Origin: Clostridia bacterium
GTDB lineage: Bacteria; Bacillota; Clostridia; Christensenellales; Aristaeellaceae
Length of the DNA stretch: 64,000 bases
NCBI GenBank assembly: GCA_017936375.1
Contig: JAGBFR010000044.1
Location: forward strand, 1-64,000
Direction: 5' to 3'
Position 1 is the first letter of the stretch; each line of letters begins with the position of its first letter. Below the pieces are notes generated by a model. The model ran no database searches. It saw nothing but the letters and a program-made list of their open reading frames with translations, and was not told the origin of the DNA. Of the stretch, positions 37,106-46,875 are shown in pieces. The translations under genes were made by a program, and so were the position numbers.

Positions 37106-38969
37106 AATAGTATCTGACCTCCTGTGTGGCGGGTTTTTCGGTTCTGTCGGCAAAGACGATGCCGTTGCCGGAGAATTCGTAGTCGGACGGGCGGTCGTCG
37201 AAGTCGCCGCCGTAGCGCAGCACCTCGCGCCCGGTCACCTCGTCATAGACAAACAGCGCCTGATCGATGTAGTCCCAGATATAGCCGCCCTGCATCATCG
37301 GGAATTCGTCCACCAGCTGATAGTAGGAGCCGAGGCCGCCCAGCGAGTTGCCCATGTCGTGCATGTACTCGCAGAGGATGAAGGGCTTCTTGGGGTTATT
37401 GGTCAGGTATTCGCGGATGGCCGCCGGGGTGGCGTACATGCGGCTCTCCACGTCGGAGATCACGTCCTCGTATACGCGGTTGTTGACCACGCCCTCGTAG
37501 TGCACGAGCCTGTCCGGGTCGACCGCCTTGAAGTAGGCGTTCATCTTCGCCAGCACGTCGCCCGCGTAGGACTCGTTGCCCAGCGACCAGAAGAGGATGG
37601 ACGTGTGATTCTTGAAGGTCTCAAAGTTCGACACGGCGCGGTCGAGCACGGCGCCCTCCCACGCGTCATAGCTGCCCGGCACGTTCCAGCTCGGCTCGAT
37701 GGCGCCGGCCTTCTGCCACGAGCCGTGGGACTCGAGGTTCGTCTCGGACATCATGTAGATGCCCGCGCGGTCGCAGCGCGTATACCAGCTCAGCCTGTCC
37801 GGATAATGGCAGGTGCGCACGGCGTTGATGTTGTTGCGGAGGAAATAGGCGATGTCCCACTCCTCGTCCGCGTCGGTGATGCAGCGGCCGCTGCGCGCGT
37901 TCCACTCGTGGCGGTTGACGCCGTTGATGATCAGGCGCTTGCCGTTGAGCAGGACGAGCTTGTCCTTCAATTCGATCCTGCGGAAGCCGAACTCCTGCGG
38001 GCAGACCTCGACGATCACGCCGTTTTCGTCCGCGATCTCGACCTCCAGCGTGTACAGCTCCGGGTGATGGTGATCCCAGACGAGCACCTTGCCCGGCATG
38101 TCGAATTCCACGACGGCCTTTTCGTCGATCGCGGTCTCGGCGCCGGCGATCACCTCGCCGTCCTTCATCACGCGGACGGTCGCCCTGCCGGCGGGCGCGC
38201 CCTCGGCGGAGAACTTCATCTCCGCCTTCACATGGCCCGTCTGCGTCTCAAGGTCGAGGACCGGGTGCAGATACAGGTCGTCCATGTGGACCTTCGGCAG
38301 GCCAAAGAGATTGACGCTGCGGAAGATGCCGAAGAAGCGGAAGAAGTCCTGATCCTCCAGATACGCGGCGGTGGAGCGCTTGTGCACCTCCACGGCGAGG
38401 ATGTTGCCCTCCTCGCGCACGGCGTCGGTCAGGTCAAACTCGGTCGGGGTGAAGGTGTCCTCGGCATAGCCGATGAACTGGCCGTTGAGCCAGACGTACA
38501 TCGCCTGCTCCACGCCCTCAAAGCGGATGATCACGCGCTTGCCGCGCAGCTGCCCGTCGAGGTCAAACATCTTCACATAGGAGCCGACGGGATTGTAGTC
38601 CGCCCCGCTGAACTGGCCCTCGCACGCGCCGTATTCCGTATGCGCCGGGCGGCGGAAGTAGTGGCCCTCCCACGGGTACATGGTGTTGATGTAGTGGATC
38701 TTGTCATAACCGGCCATCTCGATGTGGCCCGGCACGGTAATCTCGCCGAACGCGGAGCCGTCGTAATCCTCCTGCCAGAAATCGGCCGGGCGCTCCTTGG
38801 CATTGATGGAATAAGCAAACTTCCATACGCCGTCCAGGCACTGCCTGAGCGTATCCTGCTGCGCGCGGCAATCCTCCTGACTGGCATAGAAGGCATGATC
38901 GCTGTGGGCATCGCGCCTGCCGACGCCGAATACCCTCGGATCGTCCAGCCAGCTGATGTTAGGCTGCAT
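37086..38969 (-). CDS. lacL: Beta-galactosidase large subunit
   Basis: A 627-residue GH2 enzyme, the catalytic part of LacLM. The N-terminal sugar-binding domain (GRRDAHSDHAFY; DGVWKFAYSINAKERP) is followed by the immunoglobulin-like and TIM-barrel domains. The acid/base Glu is in the WSLGNESYAGD box and the nucleophile Glu in KPFILCEYMHDMGN. GGAGGA lies about seven bases before the ATG at 38969. Length agrees with LacL of lactobacilli. No permease or regulator is adjacent. Confidence 0.93.
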   Translation of the reverse strand: MQPNISWLDDPRVFGVGRRDAHSDHAFYASQEDCRAQQDTLRQCLDGVWKFAYSINAKERPADFWQEDYDGSAFGEITVPGHIEMAGYDKIHYINTMYPWEGHYFRRPAHTEYGACEGQFSGADYNPVGSYVKMFDLDGQLRGKRVIIRFEGVEQAMYVWLNGQFIGYAEDTFTPTEFDLTDAVREEGNILAVEVHKRSTAAYLEDQDFFRFFGIFRSVNLFGLPKVHMDDLYLHPVLDLETQTGHVKAEMKFSAEGAPAGRATVRVMKDGEVIAGAETAIDEKAVVEFDMPGKVLVWDHHHPELYTLEVEIADENGVIVEVCPQEFGFRRIELKDKLVLLNGKRLIINGVNRHEWNARSGRCITDADEEWDIAYFLRNNINAVRTCHYPDRLSWYTRCDRAGIYMMSETNLESHGSWQKAGAIEPSWNVPGSYDAWEGAVLDRAVSNFETFKNHTSILFWSLGNESYAGDVLAKMNAYFKAVDPDRLVHYEGVVNNRVYEDVISDVESRMYATPAAIREYLTNNPKKPFILCEYMHDMGNSLGGLGSYYQLVDEFPMMQGGYIWDYIDQALFVYDEVTGREVLRYGGDFDDRPSDYEFSGNGIVFADRTEKPATQEVRYYYGLHDE

Positions 38970-39109
38970 GTGCGTTCCTCCTCGTGTGTTTTTCATTCGG
39001 ATGACTCGTCATCCCGCTCGCAGGCGCAGGCCTGCATCCTATCTCCATTATAGCCCATCCCCGCCGGGAATTCAAATGAATAAACCGCCCGCCGGGGATA
39101 AACCGACCG

Positions 39110-39676
39110 TTATATCCAGCCAATCGCCGCGAAGAGCAGCTCCGCCGCGCCGCAGAGCACGATCGCCGCGATCGGGTGCAGCTTTTTCGTCCGCAGCAGG
39201 ATCAGCGCCAGCAGGAAAAGCCCCGTCTCGATCACATGGATCTCCCCCGCGCCCATGCCGCCCTCGCCGAAGACGACCGCCGAGAGGATCGACAGCATCG
39301 CCGAGGCGATCAGCGCGACGACCGCCGGGCGCAGGCTGGCGAGCACGCTCTGCATGAGCGACAGCCCGTGCCAGCGCTGATAGACCATGAAGAGCAGCGA
39401 CACAAGCACAACCGACGGCAGGATATTGCCCAGCGTGGCAAAGACCGCGCCCAGCGGCCCCGCCGCGCGCAGGCCGACGAAGGTCGCCGCGTTGAGCGCG
39501 ATCGGGCCGGGGGTCATCTCCGCGATGGTGACGAGGTCGGTGAATTCCGACAGCGTCAGCAGGCCGATGTCGTCCACCATCTTGCGCTGGATCAGCGGGA
39601 TGGCGACATACCCGCCGCCCACGCTCAGAAGGCCGATCTCCGCAAAGCTCAGAAAGAGCACAAGCAGCATGTTCAT
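39110..39676 (-). CDS. Chromate transporter, second half
   Basis: A 188-residue half-size ChrA-type transporter (short-chain CHR family). Conserved pieces are FAEIGLLSVGGGYVAIPLIQ near 11-30 and TIAEMTPGPIALNAATFVG near 50-68. About five hydrophobic segments follow. The ATG at 39676 overlaps the stop of its partner (ATGA). In such pairs the two halves have opposite membrane orientation and work together. Chromate or sulfate-like anion export is the family function; the true substrate is not known. Confidence 0.87.
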   Translation of the reverse strand: MNMLLVLFLSFAEIGLLSVGGGYVAIPLIQRKMVDDIGLLTLSEFTDLVTIAEMTPGPIALNAATFVGLRAAGPLGAVFATLGNILPSVVLVSLLFMVYQRWHGLSLMQSVLASLRPAVVALIASAMLSILSAVVFGEGGMGAGEIHVIETGLFLLALILLRTKKLHPIAAIVLCGAAELLFAAIGWI

Positions 39677-40251
39677 CTCGTCCCCTCCTTTGCCCGCGCG
39701 ATCAGCGACGCCGCCAGACCGGCGAGCGCCGCGCCGAGGATGATGAGGATCACGTGCACATCCATGAACATCGCCGCGATGAACGCCGCGATCATGACCA
39801 CGATGTTCACCGCCGAGCGGCTTTTGATCACCTTCCCGCCGAGGCTGCAGACCACGTCCGCCAGCACCGCGGCCACGCCCGCCTGCATGCCGCACATCGC
39901 GATGCGCACCACAGCGCTCTGCGAGAAGGCGGCGTAGGCGAGCGAGATGAGCGAGATGATGACAAACGGCGGCACGATCGTCCCCAGCACGGCGGCGAGC
40001 ATGCCGGGCAGCCCCGCCGCGCGCCAGCCCAGAAGGATCGCTGCATTGACGGCGATCGGCCCGGGCATGGTCTGCGCCATCGCCGTGTAGTCGAGCATCT
40101 CCTCCTCGCTGATCAGCGCCAGCTCGTCGACGTAGCGCTTCTTCATCAGCGTCACGATCACAAAGCCGCCGCCGAATGTGAAGGCGCTGATCGTCAGCAT
40201 CCCGGAAAACAGCTGCCAGAGGGTCTTCGCCCCCGTCCGTCTTTTCATCAT
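39673..40251 (-). CDS. Chromate transporter, first half
   Basis: A 192-residue half-size CHR-family protein, the partner of the gene it overlaps. Conserved pieces are LTISAFTFGGGFVIVTLMKK near 17-36 and DYTAMAQTMPGPIAVNAAIL near 52-71, matching the same positions in the partner. AAGGAGAATCCG precedes the ATG. Confidence 0.87.
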   Translation of the reverse strand: MMKRRTGAKTLWQLFSGMLTISAFTFGGGFVIVTLMKKRYVDELALISEEEMLDYTAMAQTMPGPIAVNAAILLGWRAAGLPGMLAAVLGTIVPPFVIISLISLAYAAFSQSAVVRIAMCGMQAGVAAVLADVVCSLGGKVIKSRSAVNIVVMIAAFIAAMFMDVHVILIILGAALAGLAASLIARAKEGTR

Positions 40252-40309
40252 CGGATTCTCCTTTTTTGGTATGTCTTTCCGTATTATAGATCAAGATGCG
40301 GGCGGGTGC

Positions 40310-40590
40310 AAGCGGGGGATGCCGCCTGCGGGCGGGGACCTCATCCGTCACGGCTGACGCCGTGCCACCTTCCCCATAGGGGAAGGTCATATACTTAGCC
40401 CTTTCTTCCTCTGATCAGTACGAAATAGACCTGCAAACTAAAGGACCTTCCCCTATGGGGAAGGTGGCTGCCCAAAGGGCAGACGGATGAGGTCCCGCGC
40501 CGCAGCGCGACGTTCCCCCGAAACCGGGCTACTGCCTGTTTCGCAGCCTGCATACCTCCGCGCCCTTGCGCAACAGGGCTTCCCGGTCAG
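40310..40590. repeat. Palindromic repeats upstream of the ABC efflux genes
   Basis: Two CCTTCCCC modules lie in opposite orientation at about 40326-40388 (stem CACGGC/GCCGTG) and 40443-40520 (stem CTGCCC/GGGCAG). A fragment with GAAACCGGGCTACTGCC lies at about 40520-40560. No gene in 40252-40699; the promoter of the next gene probably lies at 40600-40650. Confidence 0.65.
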
Positions 40591-40699
40591 CCCCTCCCCA
40601 TTGACATCAAAACCCCATTCCCGTATAATAAAAACAAATCTCCATTTTTGTTTTTACGCGCTCTGAACGACCCCATTTCCCCTGTAAGGAGGTTCCCCC

Positions 40700-41404
40700 G
40701 TGGGCTATATCACCTTTGAAAATGTCTGCAAGCACTATCAGACCGGCGACCACATCGTCAAGGCGGTGGATAATGTCTCCTTCTCCATCGAGAAGGGCGA
40801 GTTCTGCGTCGTGCTCGGCCCGTCCGGCGCGGGCAAGACGACCATCCTCAATCTCCTCGGCGGCATGGACAAGGCGACCAGCGGCCGCATCACCGTCGGC
40901 GGCAGGGAGATCACCGGCCTGCGCAGCCCGCAGCTGACGGAGTACCGCCGTCACGACGTGGGCTTCGTCTTCCAGTTCTATAACCTCATGCCCAACCTGA
41001 CGGCGCTGGAAAATGTCGAATTGGCGCGGCAGGTCTGCAAGAAGGACGCGCTCGACCCCGTCACCGTCATGGAGCAGGTCGGCCTCGGCGAGCGCCTGCG
41101 CAATTTCCCGGCGCAGCTGTCCGGCGGCGAGCAGCAGCGCGTCTCCATCGCGCGCGCCCTGTGCAAGAATCCGGCGCTGCTCCTGTGCGACGAGCCGACC
41201 GGCGCGCTCGACTCCAAGACCGGCGTGCAGGTGCTCGGCCTGCTGACCGACGTCTGCCGCACGCACAACGCGACCGTCGTCATCATCACCCATAACGCGA
41301 CCATCGCCCCGCTGGGCAACCGCGTCATCCGCGTCAAGAACGGCGGCATCGAATCGATCGAAACCTGCGAGCATCCCGCCCGCGTGGAGGACATCGTATG
41401 GTAA
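40700..41404 (+). CDS. ABC transporter ATPase, LolD/MacB type
   Basis: A 234-residue ATPase that drives an FtsX-type exporter. Walker A is GPSGAGKTT (39-47), the Q-loop reads FQFYNLMPNLTALENVE, the signature is LSGGEQQR, Walker B is LLLCDEPTGALD, and the switch His is in IITHN. Start is GTG with AAGGAGG seven bases before. Its stop overlaps the start of the permease gene, so the pair is coupled. Confidence 0.92.
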   Translation: MGYITFENVCKHYQTGDHIVKAVDNVSFSIEKGEFCVVLGPSGAGKTTILNLLGGMDKATSGRITVGGREITGLRSPQLTEYRRHDVGFVFQFYNLMPNLTALENVELARQVCKKDALDPVTVMEQVGLGERLRNFPAQLSGGEQQRVSIARALCKNPALLLCDEPTGALDSKTGVQVLGLLTDVCRTHNATVVIITHNATIAPLGNRVIRVKNGGIESIETCEHPARVEDIVW

Positions 41405-43734
41405 GCCGCAGAGCCGCCCCCCGGCGCACGCGCAATCCCCTGAGGAAAAAGCTCCTGCGCGACATCGGCCGGGCCAAGATGCAGTTCCTCTCCATCATCA
41501 TGCTCTGCGCGCTGGGCACATTCGCCTTCGCCGCGCTGGACGGCATGGCCCGCATGACCCGCACCACCGTGGACACCTACTTTGAGGAAAACAACCTCGC
41601 CGACTTCTGGGTCACCCTCCCCTCCGGCGCGGACAGGACGGCCCTCGCCGCCCTCGAGGCCATCCCGGAGATCGAGGCGGTCACCGCCCGCTTCGTCACG
41701 GATCTGGAGACGACGCTCCCCTCCGGCGCGGACGTCAACGTCACCGCCTATGACGGGCCCATGACCATCAACGCACCGCTGCTGCGTGAGGGCGAATTGC
41801 TCGACCCGTCGGATATGCGCGGCTGCCTGATTCAGGAGCGCTTTGCCAAGGCGCAGGGCCTCGCCGTCGGCGACCGGCTGAGCGTCAAACTCGGCAATCA
41901 GGAGCATACCTTCCTCATCCGCGGCGTCGCCGTCAGCCCGGAATACGTCGCCCTGTCCCTCGGCGTGGCGGCGGACCCGGAGGAATACGGCTTCATCCTC
42001 GTCAATGCGCGCGCCCTGCCGGCCATCCCGCTGACGCAGGCCGTCGTCACCCTCGCGGAGGGCTGCGACGAGGACGCCGTCAAGGCGCAGATCGAGTCGA
42101 TCCTGCCCGATGCGCTCGTCCTCAACCGCGGCTCGCACACCAGCACCGCCCGCTGCAGCAACGACGCGCAGATGTTCGAGAATCTGACCTACGTCTTCCC
42201 GATCCTCGCCTACGCTGTCGCCGCGCTGATCGTCATGACCACGCTCTCGCGCATGATCGACAACCAGCGCATGCAGATGGGCACGCTCAAGGCGCTGGGC
42301 TTCTCCGCCCGGCAGATCCGGGGTCACTACCTCTCCTACGCGATCGTGCCGTCCTTCGTCGGCGCGGTCATCGGCACCTTCGTCGGCCATACGACGCTGC
42401 CGCCCATCCTGTGGAACGCGCTGATGGGTCAGAGCGAGATGCCCTACCGCCTGCGCCCGCCGATCTCCACGCCCGCGTGGTGCATGGTCGGCCTGACGGT
42501 GCTCATGAGCGTCGCCATCTGCTTCTACACCTATCACAAGTCCGCGCGCGAGACGACCGCCGCGCTCCTGCGGCCCAAGCCGCCCAAGGACGGCAAGCGC
42601 ATCCTCCTCGAGCGGATCACCCCGCTGTGGAAGCGCCTGTCCTTCAATGCCAAGATGATCATCCGCAACCTCATGCGCAACAAGCTGCGCACGTTCATGT
42701 CCTTCGTGGGCCTGCTCTGCTGCACGATGCTGATCATCACCTCCTTCGGCCTGCAGGACTCGGTCAAGCGCCTGTCCAACAACTATTACACAAAGACCCT
42801 GCGCTATGACGTCCGCGCCTCGCTGGGCAGCGGAGCCGGCACGGCGGAGAGCTATGAGCGCCGGCTCGAGGCCGAGGCGGTCGAGTGCGTGATGGAGACC
42901 TCCGTCTCCCTGCGCGCCCCCGGCGGCACGCGAACGACCCTGCTCAATATCCTGCCGGACGATCAGACGCTGCAGCATCTGGGCGAAAATGAGACCTTCC
43001 TTGAACTTAAACCTGGCTTTGCCGCCGTCACCTATAAGCTCAGCCGCACGCTCTCCCTCGCTGTCGGCGACAGCGTGCGCCTCTATCTCCCCGGCGACGA
43101 CACGCCCATCGCGATCACCATCGGCCAGATCGTGCATAACAACACCGTGCAGGGCCTGTACATGACCCGCAGCACATGGGAGGCGCAGCGCAAGGGCGAG
43201 TTCGTCCCGACCGCCATCCAGCTCCTCGCGCCCACACCGGCGGCCATCGCCTCGCTCGAGGACATGGATGAGGTCACCTCCATCGACTACCCGGCCGATC
43301 AGATCGGCGACATGCTCGCCATGCTCGACGCGCTCTCCTCCGTCTTCTCGATGATCACCGGCATCGCACTCGCCCTCGCCTTCGTCATCTGCTACAACAT
43401 GGGCCTGATGAATTTCATCGAGCGCCTGCGCGAGTATGCGACGCTCAAGGTGCTCGGCTATCATCAGAAGGAGATCCGCGGCCTGATTCTGGGCGAGAAT
43501 CTGATCATCTCGGTTCTCGGCGTTCTCGGCGGCGTCTGGCCGGGCTATCTGCTCACCAACGTCGTCATGCACTCCTGCGAGCCGGAGTCCGGCTTCTACC
43601 CCGGCATGCCGACGGAGCAGTCCGTCATCCTCGCCTGCCTGATCTCGTTCTTCTTCTCCATCTTCATTCAGCTGCTTTTAACGCGCAAGGTGCGCTCGAT
43701 CGATATGGTTGAAGCGCTGAAGTCGGTGGAATAA
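41398..43734 (+). CDS. FtsX-like ABC permease
   Basis: A 778-residue membrane protein with the layout of MacB/YtrF-type permeases. One N-terminal helix (about 27-45) is followed by a large outside domain to about 250 and three helices at about 255-390. A second outside domain (about 440-640) and three more helices to the end complete it. FtsX-family boxes are seen in QMGTLKALGFSARQIRGHYL and YATLKVLGYHQKEIRGL. It follows its ATPase with overlap and is followed by an adaptor-like protein and a TetR regulator. Such sets export antimicrobial peptides, lipids or drugs. Confidence 0.9.
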   Translation: MVSRRAAPRRTRNPLRKKLLRDIGRAKMQFLSIIMLCALGTFAFAALDGMARMTRTTVDTYFEENNLADFWVTLPSGADRTALAALEAIPEIEAVTARFVTDLETTLPSGADVNVTAYDGPMTINAPLLREGELLDPSDMRGCLIQERFAKAQGLAVGDRLSVKLGNQEHTFLIRGVAVSPEYVALSLGVAADPEEYGFILVNARALPAIPLTQAVVTLAEGCDEDAVKAQIESILPDALVLNRGSHTSTARCSNDAQMFENLTYVFPILAYAVAALIVMTTLSRMIDNQRMQMGTLKALGFSARQIRGHYLSYAIVPSFVGAVIGTFVGHTTLPPILWNALMGQSEMPYRLRPPISTPAWCMVGLTVLMSVAICFYTYHKSARETTAALLRPKPPKDGKRILLERITPLWKRLSFNAKMIIRNLMRNKLRTFMSFVGLLCCTMLIITSFGLQDSVKRLSNNYYTKTLRYDVRASLGSGAGTAESYERRLEAEAVECVMETSVSLRAPGGTRTTLLNILPDDQTLQHLGENETFLELKPGFAAVTYKLSRTLSLAVGDSVRLYLPGDDTPIAITIGQIVHNNTVQGLYMTRSTWEAQRKGEFVPTAIQLLAPTPAAIASLEDMDEVTSIDYPADQIGDMLAMLDALSSVFSMITGIALALAFVICYNMGLMNFIERLREYATLKVLGYHQKEIRGLILGENLIISVLGVLGGVWPGYLLTNVVMHSCEPESGFYPGMPTEQSVILACLISFFFSIFIQLLLTRKVRSIDMVEALKSVE

Positions 43735-43739
43735 CACTC

Positions 43740-44110
43740 CCTCAGTCACGGCTGACGCATGAGAACCTCATCCGTCTCGCCTGCGGCATGCCCCCGGGGA
43801 GCCTGCATAGTCGCGATGTGCCATCGCTTCTTGCAGTTCCCGACGCTCCGCCTGCCTGTATCCGCCACTGGCGGCGGCAGGCTCCGATCCCTTCCCCTCT
43901 CAGGGGAAGGCTTAAGGCTACGATATTCGCAAAACCAAAAGCCCTCCCCTGAGAGAGGAGGGTGCCCCGAAGGGGCGGGTGAGGTTCCCGCCCGCAGGCG
44001 ATTCTTCGTATTCTTATTCCGTATTTCCGGTCAGCAAACCGGGAACGCCGCTGCTTCGCAGCCCTGTCACGCCCCACCCACCCACCCAAGCTGCTTCCGC
44101 GCCCTGCCGG
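43740..44110. repeat. Repeats, one with nested module, inside the efflux gene set
   Basis: A CCTTCCCC module at about 43760-43920 is split by the nested module (GCATAGTCGCGATGTGCC ... CCGCCACTGGCGG). A second, whole CCTCCCCT-type copy with a GCCCCGAAGGGGC stem follows at about 43935-44000. A cccACCCACCCAAGC-type fragment is at about 44070-44110. They part the permease and adaptor genes, so the latter may have its own promoter. Confidence 0.65.
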
Positions 44111-44146
44111 ACTTGGGTTACGTCGGTCAATGAAAGGATCATCACC

Positions 44147-45178
44147 ATGAAAAAGCTCATCTCGCTCGTTCTCTCCCTCGCGCTGGTGCTCGGCGCGGCC
44201 TCGGCCCTCGCCGCCACGGCCAATGCCTCCATCGTCGCGCCCGTCACGCATAAGCTGACCGCGCCCTTCTCCGGCACGCTGCTGCCCTTCGACCTGACCG
44301 TGGGCGATACCGTCGCCGCGGACGAGGTGGTCCTTGAGATGGACACCATCCCCGTCTATGCCGCGCAGAGCGGCACCGCCGCCGCGGTCTTTGCCGCCGT
44401 GGGTGACGACGCCTCGGGCGTGATGGCGCGCACCGGCGCGCTCGCCGTCATCGAGCCGGAGCATCCGCTCTACGTCGCCGCCAATACCCGCGACGCGCAC
44501 GACGACGACGAGAACCGCTACCTCCACGCGGGCGAGACGCTCTACCTCAAGTCCGGCAATGAGGAAGGCGAGGGCCGCGTGCTGAGCGTCTCCGGCGATA
44601 ACTACATCGTCGAGATCCTCTCCGGCGAGTATGATCCGGGCGACACCGTCCGCTGCTTCCGCGATGCGGATCACGATTACGACAGCGAGACCGGCCGCGG
44701 CAAGGCGACCCGCTTTGACGACTACGCCGTCGCCGGCATGGGCCGCGTCGCCGCCGTGCACGTGCAGCCGGGCGACAAGGTGAATGTCGGCGATCTGCTC
44801 TTTGAAATGGTGGACGCGCAGTGCCCGGTCGGCGCGCCGCTCACCCTCGCCGCCCCGGCGACGGGCGCGGTCTCCGCGCTCTACACCGCCTCCGGCGCGC
44901 AGGTCTACCGCGGCCAGCTGCTCATGGAGATCATGGACCTGACGCAGCTTGAGCTGAGCGTCCAGCTCGATGAAATCGACCTGCCGTCCGTGCGCGTGGG
45001 CAATACCCTTGCCTACACGCTGGACGCCTACCCGGGCGAGACCTTCTCCGGCACGGTCACGGCCATCCGCCCCATCGGCGCGCAGCGCCAGAATGCCGCC
45101 TACTACGACGTGCGCCTCACGCTGCCCGAGGGCGTGCAGCTCTATCCGGGCATGAACGCCACCGTCACCGTCGACTAA
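44147..45178 (+). CDS. HlyD/MacA-like adaptor protein
   Basis: A 343-residue exported protein. A signal peptide covers about 1-28 (ends ASALAATANA). The mature chain has lipoyl/biotin-type halves (SGTLLPFDLTVGDTVAADEV and VHVQPGDKVNVGDLLFEMVD), and a membrane-fusion beta-barrel near the end (LELSVQLDEIDLPSVRVGN; VTAIRPIGAQRQNAAYYDV). It would link the FtsX-type exporter to the cell surface. There is no clear lipobox. AAAGGA lies eight bases before the ATG at 44147. Confidence 0.85.
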   Translation: MKKLISLVLSLALVLGAASALAATANASIVAPVTHKLTAPFSGTLLPFDLTVGDTVAADEVVLEMDTIPVYAAQSGTAAAVFAAVGDDASGVMARTGALAVIEPEHPLYVAANTRDAHDDDENRYLHAGETLYLKSGNEEGEGRVLSVSGDNYIVEILSGEYDPGDTVRCFRDADHDYDSETGRGKATRFDDYAVAGMGRVAAVHVQPGDKVNVGDLLFEMVDAQCPVGAPLTLAAPATGAVSALYTASGAQVYRGQLLMEIMDLTQLELSVQLDEIDLPSVRVGNTLAYTLDAYPGETFSGTVTAIRPIGAQRQNAAYYDVRLTLPEGVQLYPGMNATVTVD

Positions 45179-45241
45179 GCGGGCCGTGCCCGCACCCGTT
45201 TCCGCCGCAGTCTCTTACAGAGCAAGAAAGGAGCGACCGTC

Positions 45242-45826
45242 ATGGCCCTCCCCTTTACCGAGCAGCAGCGCGGCGACATCCGCCGCCGCCTCTATGAGAG
45301 CGCCTGCCGTCACGCCGTCTCCGTCGGGCTTGCCAAGACCTCGCTCGATGCGCTGACCGCCGACGCGGGCATCTCCAAATCCTCGTTCTACAAGTTCTTT
45401 GAGAGCAAGGAGCGCCTCTTCCTCGAGGTCGCGCACGGCTTTGAGCAGGATATCCTCGCCGCCGCCGCCCGCACGCTTCAGGAGAGCGCCGGGCGCAGCG
45501 ATAAGGAGCGCGCCGCCGCCTTCGTCTATGCCGCCTTTGAGCGCGTGCATCAGCTGGGCGTCGCGCGATTCATGCGGGAGGATATCCCGCTGCTGCGCAG
45601 CCTCGTCTCCGAGGACGACGCCAGCGCGCACTGCCTCTCCAGCGCGCAGGGCATCTTTGACGCGCTCAGATCCGCGCACATCCGCTTCACCGCGCCGGAT
45701 GAGACCGTCCTCTCCGTCATCCAGATCATGTATCTGTCCATCATGCATATGGGCGAACTGGGCGAGCGCTTTTTCCCCGCGCTGCATACGCTGGTGGACA
45801 GCGCGTGCGCGCGGCTGGTGGCGTAA
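45242..45826 (+). CDS. TetR-family regulator
   Basis: A 194-residue regulator. The N-terminal HTH is in LTADAGISKSSFYKFFESKE (about 42-61). The C-terminal domain is helical, with an MYLSIMHMGELG segment near the end. It is 63 bases after the adaptor gene on the same strand, with AAAGGAG before the ATG, so it most likely controls the efflux set. The ligand is unknown. Confidence 0.9.
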   Translation: MALPFTEQQRGDIRRRLYESACRHAVSVGLAKTSLDALTADAGISKSSFYKFFESKERLFLEVAHGFEQDILAAAARTLQESAGRSDKERAAAFVYAAFERVHQLGVARFMREDIPLLRSLVSEDDASAHCLSSAQGIFDALRSAHIRFTAPDETVLSVIQIMYLSIMHMGELGERFFPALHTLVDSACARLVA

Positions 45827-45834
45827 GGATTGCC

Positions 45835-46090
45835 GCCTGCGGGCGGGGACCTCATCCGTCTGCCCTCCGGGCAGCCTCCGGGCAATCTGCATAGTCGCCT
45901 TACGGCTCCTTGCAGTTCCCGATGCTCCGCCTGCCTGTTTCCGCCACTGGCGGCGGCAGGCTTCGATCCCTTCCCCATTGGGGAAGGTTTTTTTGTTATC
46001 AGGCTAAACTGTTCCACTCATCATTAAAAAAACAAATGTCATTTCATTCACATGTATTAATCCTCATCATTTTCCAAATAATAACATACT
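45835..46090. repeat. Repeat with nested module at the edge of the AT-rich island
   Basis: A CCTTCCCC module at about 45835-45988 carries the nested module (GCATAGTCGCCTTACGGC ... CCGCCACTGGCGG). From about 46005 the sequence turns AT-rich with no gene until 46124. Confidence 0.65.
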
Positions 46091-46121
46091 AAAAGGTTGT
46101 CCCTTAATGAGACAACCCTTT
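46091..46121 (-). terminator. Terminator of the exported AT-rich gene
   Basis: On the minus strand AAGGGTTGTC, loop, GACAACCTTTTAG; arms GGTTGTC and GACAACC pair perfectly. Confidence 0.7.
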
Positions 46122-46123
46122 GT

Positions 46124-46717
46124 TTATTTAATTGGATTCTCTGCCGAAAAACTACTAATCATACGTCCAATCATGTTGCTTGATTCTTCCATGTTTTCAT
46201 CCGGAATACCATCGAATATATAGAGATAACCATTTCCATCTGCATCACTAATAACTGAAATCAACATAATATCACTTACCGCACCCGTCGCAGTCTCTGC
46301 AAAGTAAAAGATACCAATAGAAACACCATCTTCTCGGGTGTATACATTCAGCCTATCCAAATATGGCGCTACATAAAGCGGTGCAAGCATATCACACGCC
46401 CCAAAAAGAATGGATTCCATCTTTTCTTTTGTACTCATCTCTCCAAATGCAGAAGCATCATATCCCCGCATACTCAATATAATCAAACCGTAATCCGTAT
46501 TAGAATACTGCGCAAACCCCGTATTTCTATACTGGCGTTGACGATCTTCTTCCGACATATTCAGAACAAAATCTGACCAGATACCTTCTCCAATCATATA
46601 TCCAGCTTTTTCATTGCCCACAAGCGTCAAATCCATCTCCGCTTGTGCAGAAAATGCTACCATCATCGCAAAGATAAGGCACACGATAATCTCCAGTAAC
46701 ATCATCCGATTCTTCAT
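46124..46717 (-). CDS. Exported protein of the AT-rich island
   Basis: A 197-residue protein that I do not recognise. A signal segment covers about 1-27 (MLLEIIVCLIFAMMVAFSAQ). The mature part is mixed, with DYGLIILSMRGYDASAFG and FYFAETATGAVSDIMLI. It is probably a small alpha/beta sensor or immunity-type domain, but I do not assign one. GGGAGG lies nine bases before the ATG at 46717. Codon use is AT-rich and unlike the neighbours outside the island, a sign of transfer. Confidence 0.75.
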   Translation of the reverse strand: MKNRMMLLEIIVCLIFAMMVAFSAQAEMDLTLVGNEKAGYMIGEGIWSDFVLNMSEEDRQRQYRNTGFAQYSNTDYGLIILSMRGYDASAFGEMSTKEKMESILFGACDMLAPLYVAPYLDRLNVYTREDGVSIGIFYFAETATGAVSDIMLISVISDADGNGYLYIFDGIPDENMEESSNMIGRMISSFSAENPIK

Positions 46718-46875
46718 CGATGCTTCCTCCCATTCCATACATTCCCTAATCAGATATCAAACACAAAAGAGAATGACACACTTATAGCCCTGTTGGTAAT
46801 GCATCTCTCCTTATGCCAACTGCTAATGCTACTAATTATCTCCATTCATGGCTGTCCACCTAGCCTCTTTAACAA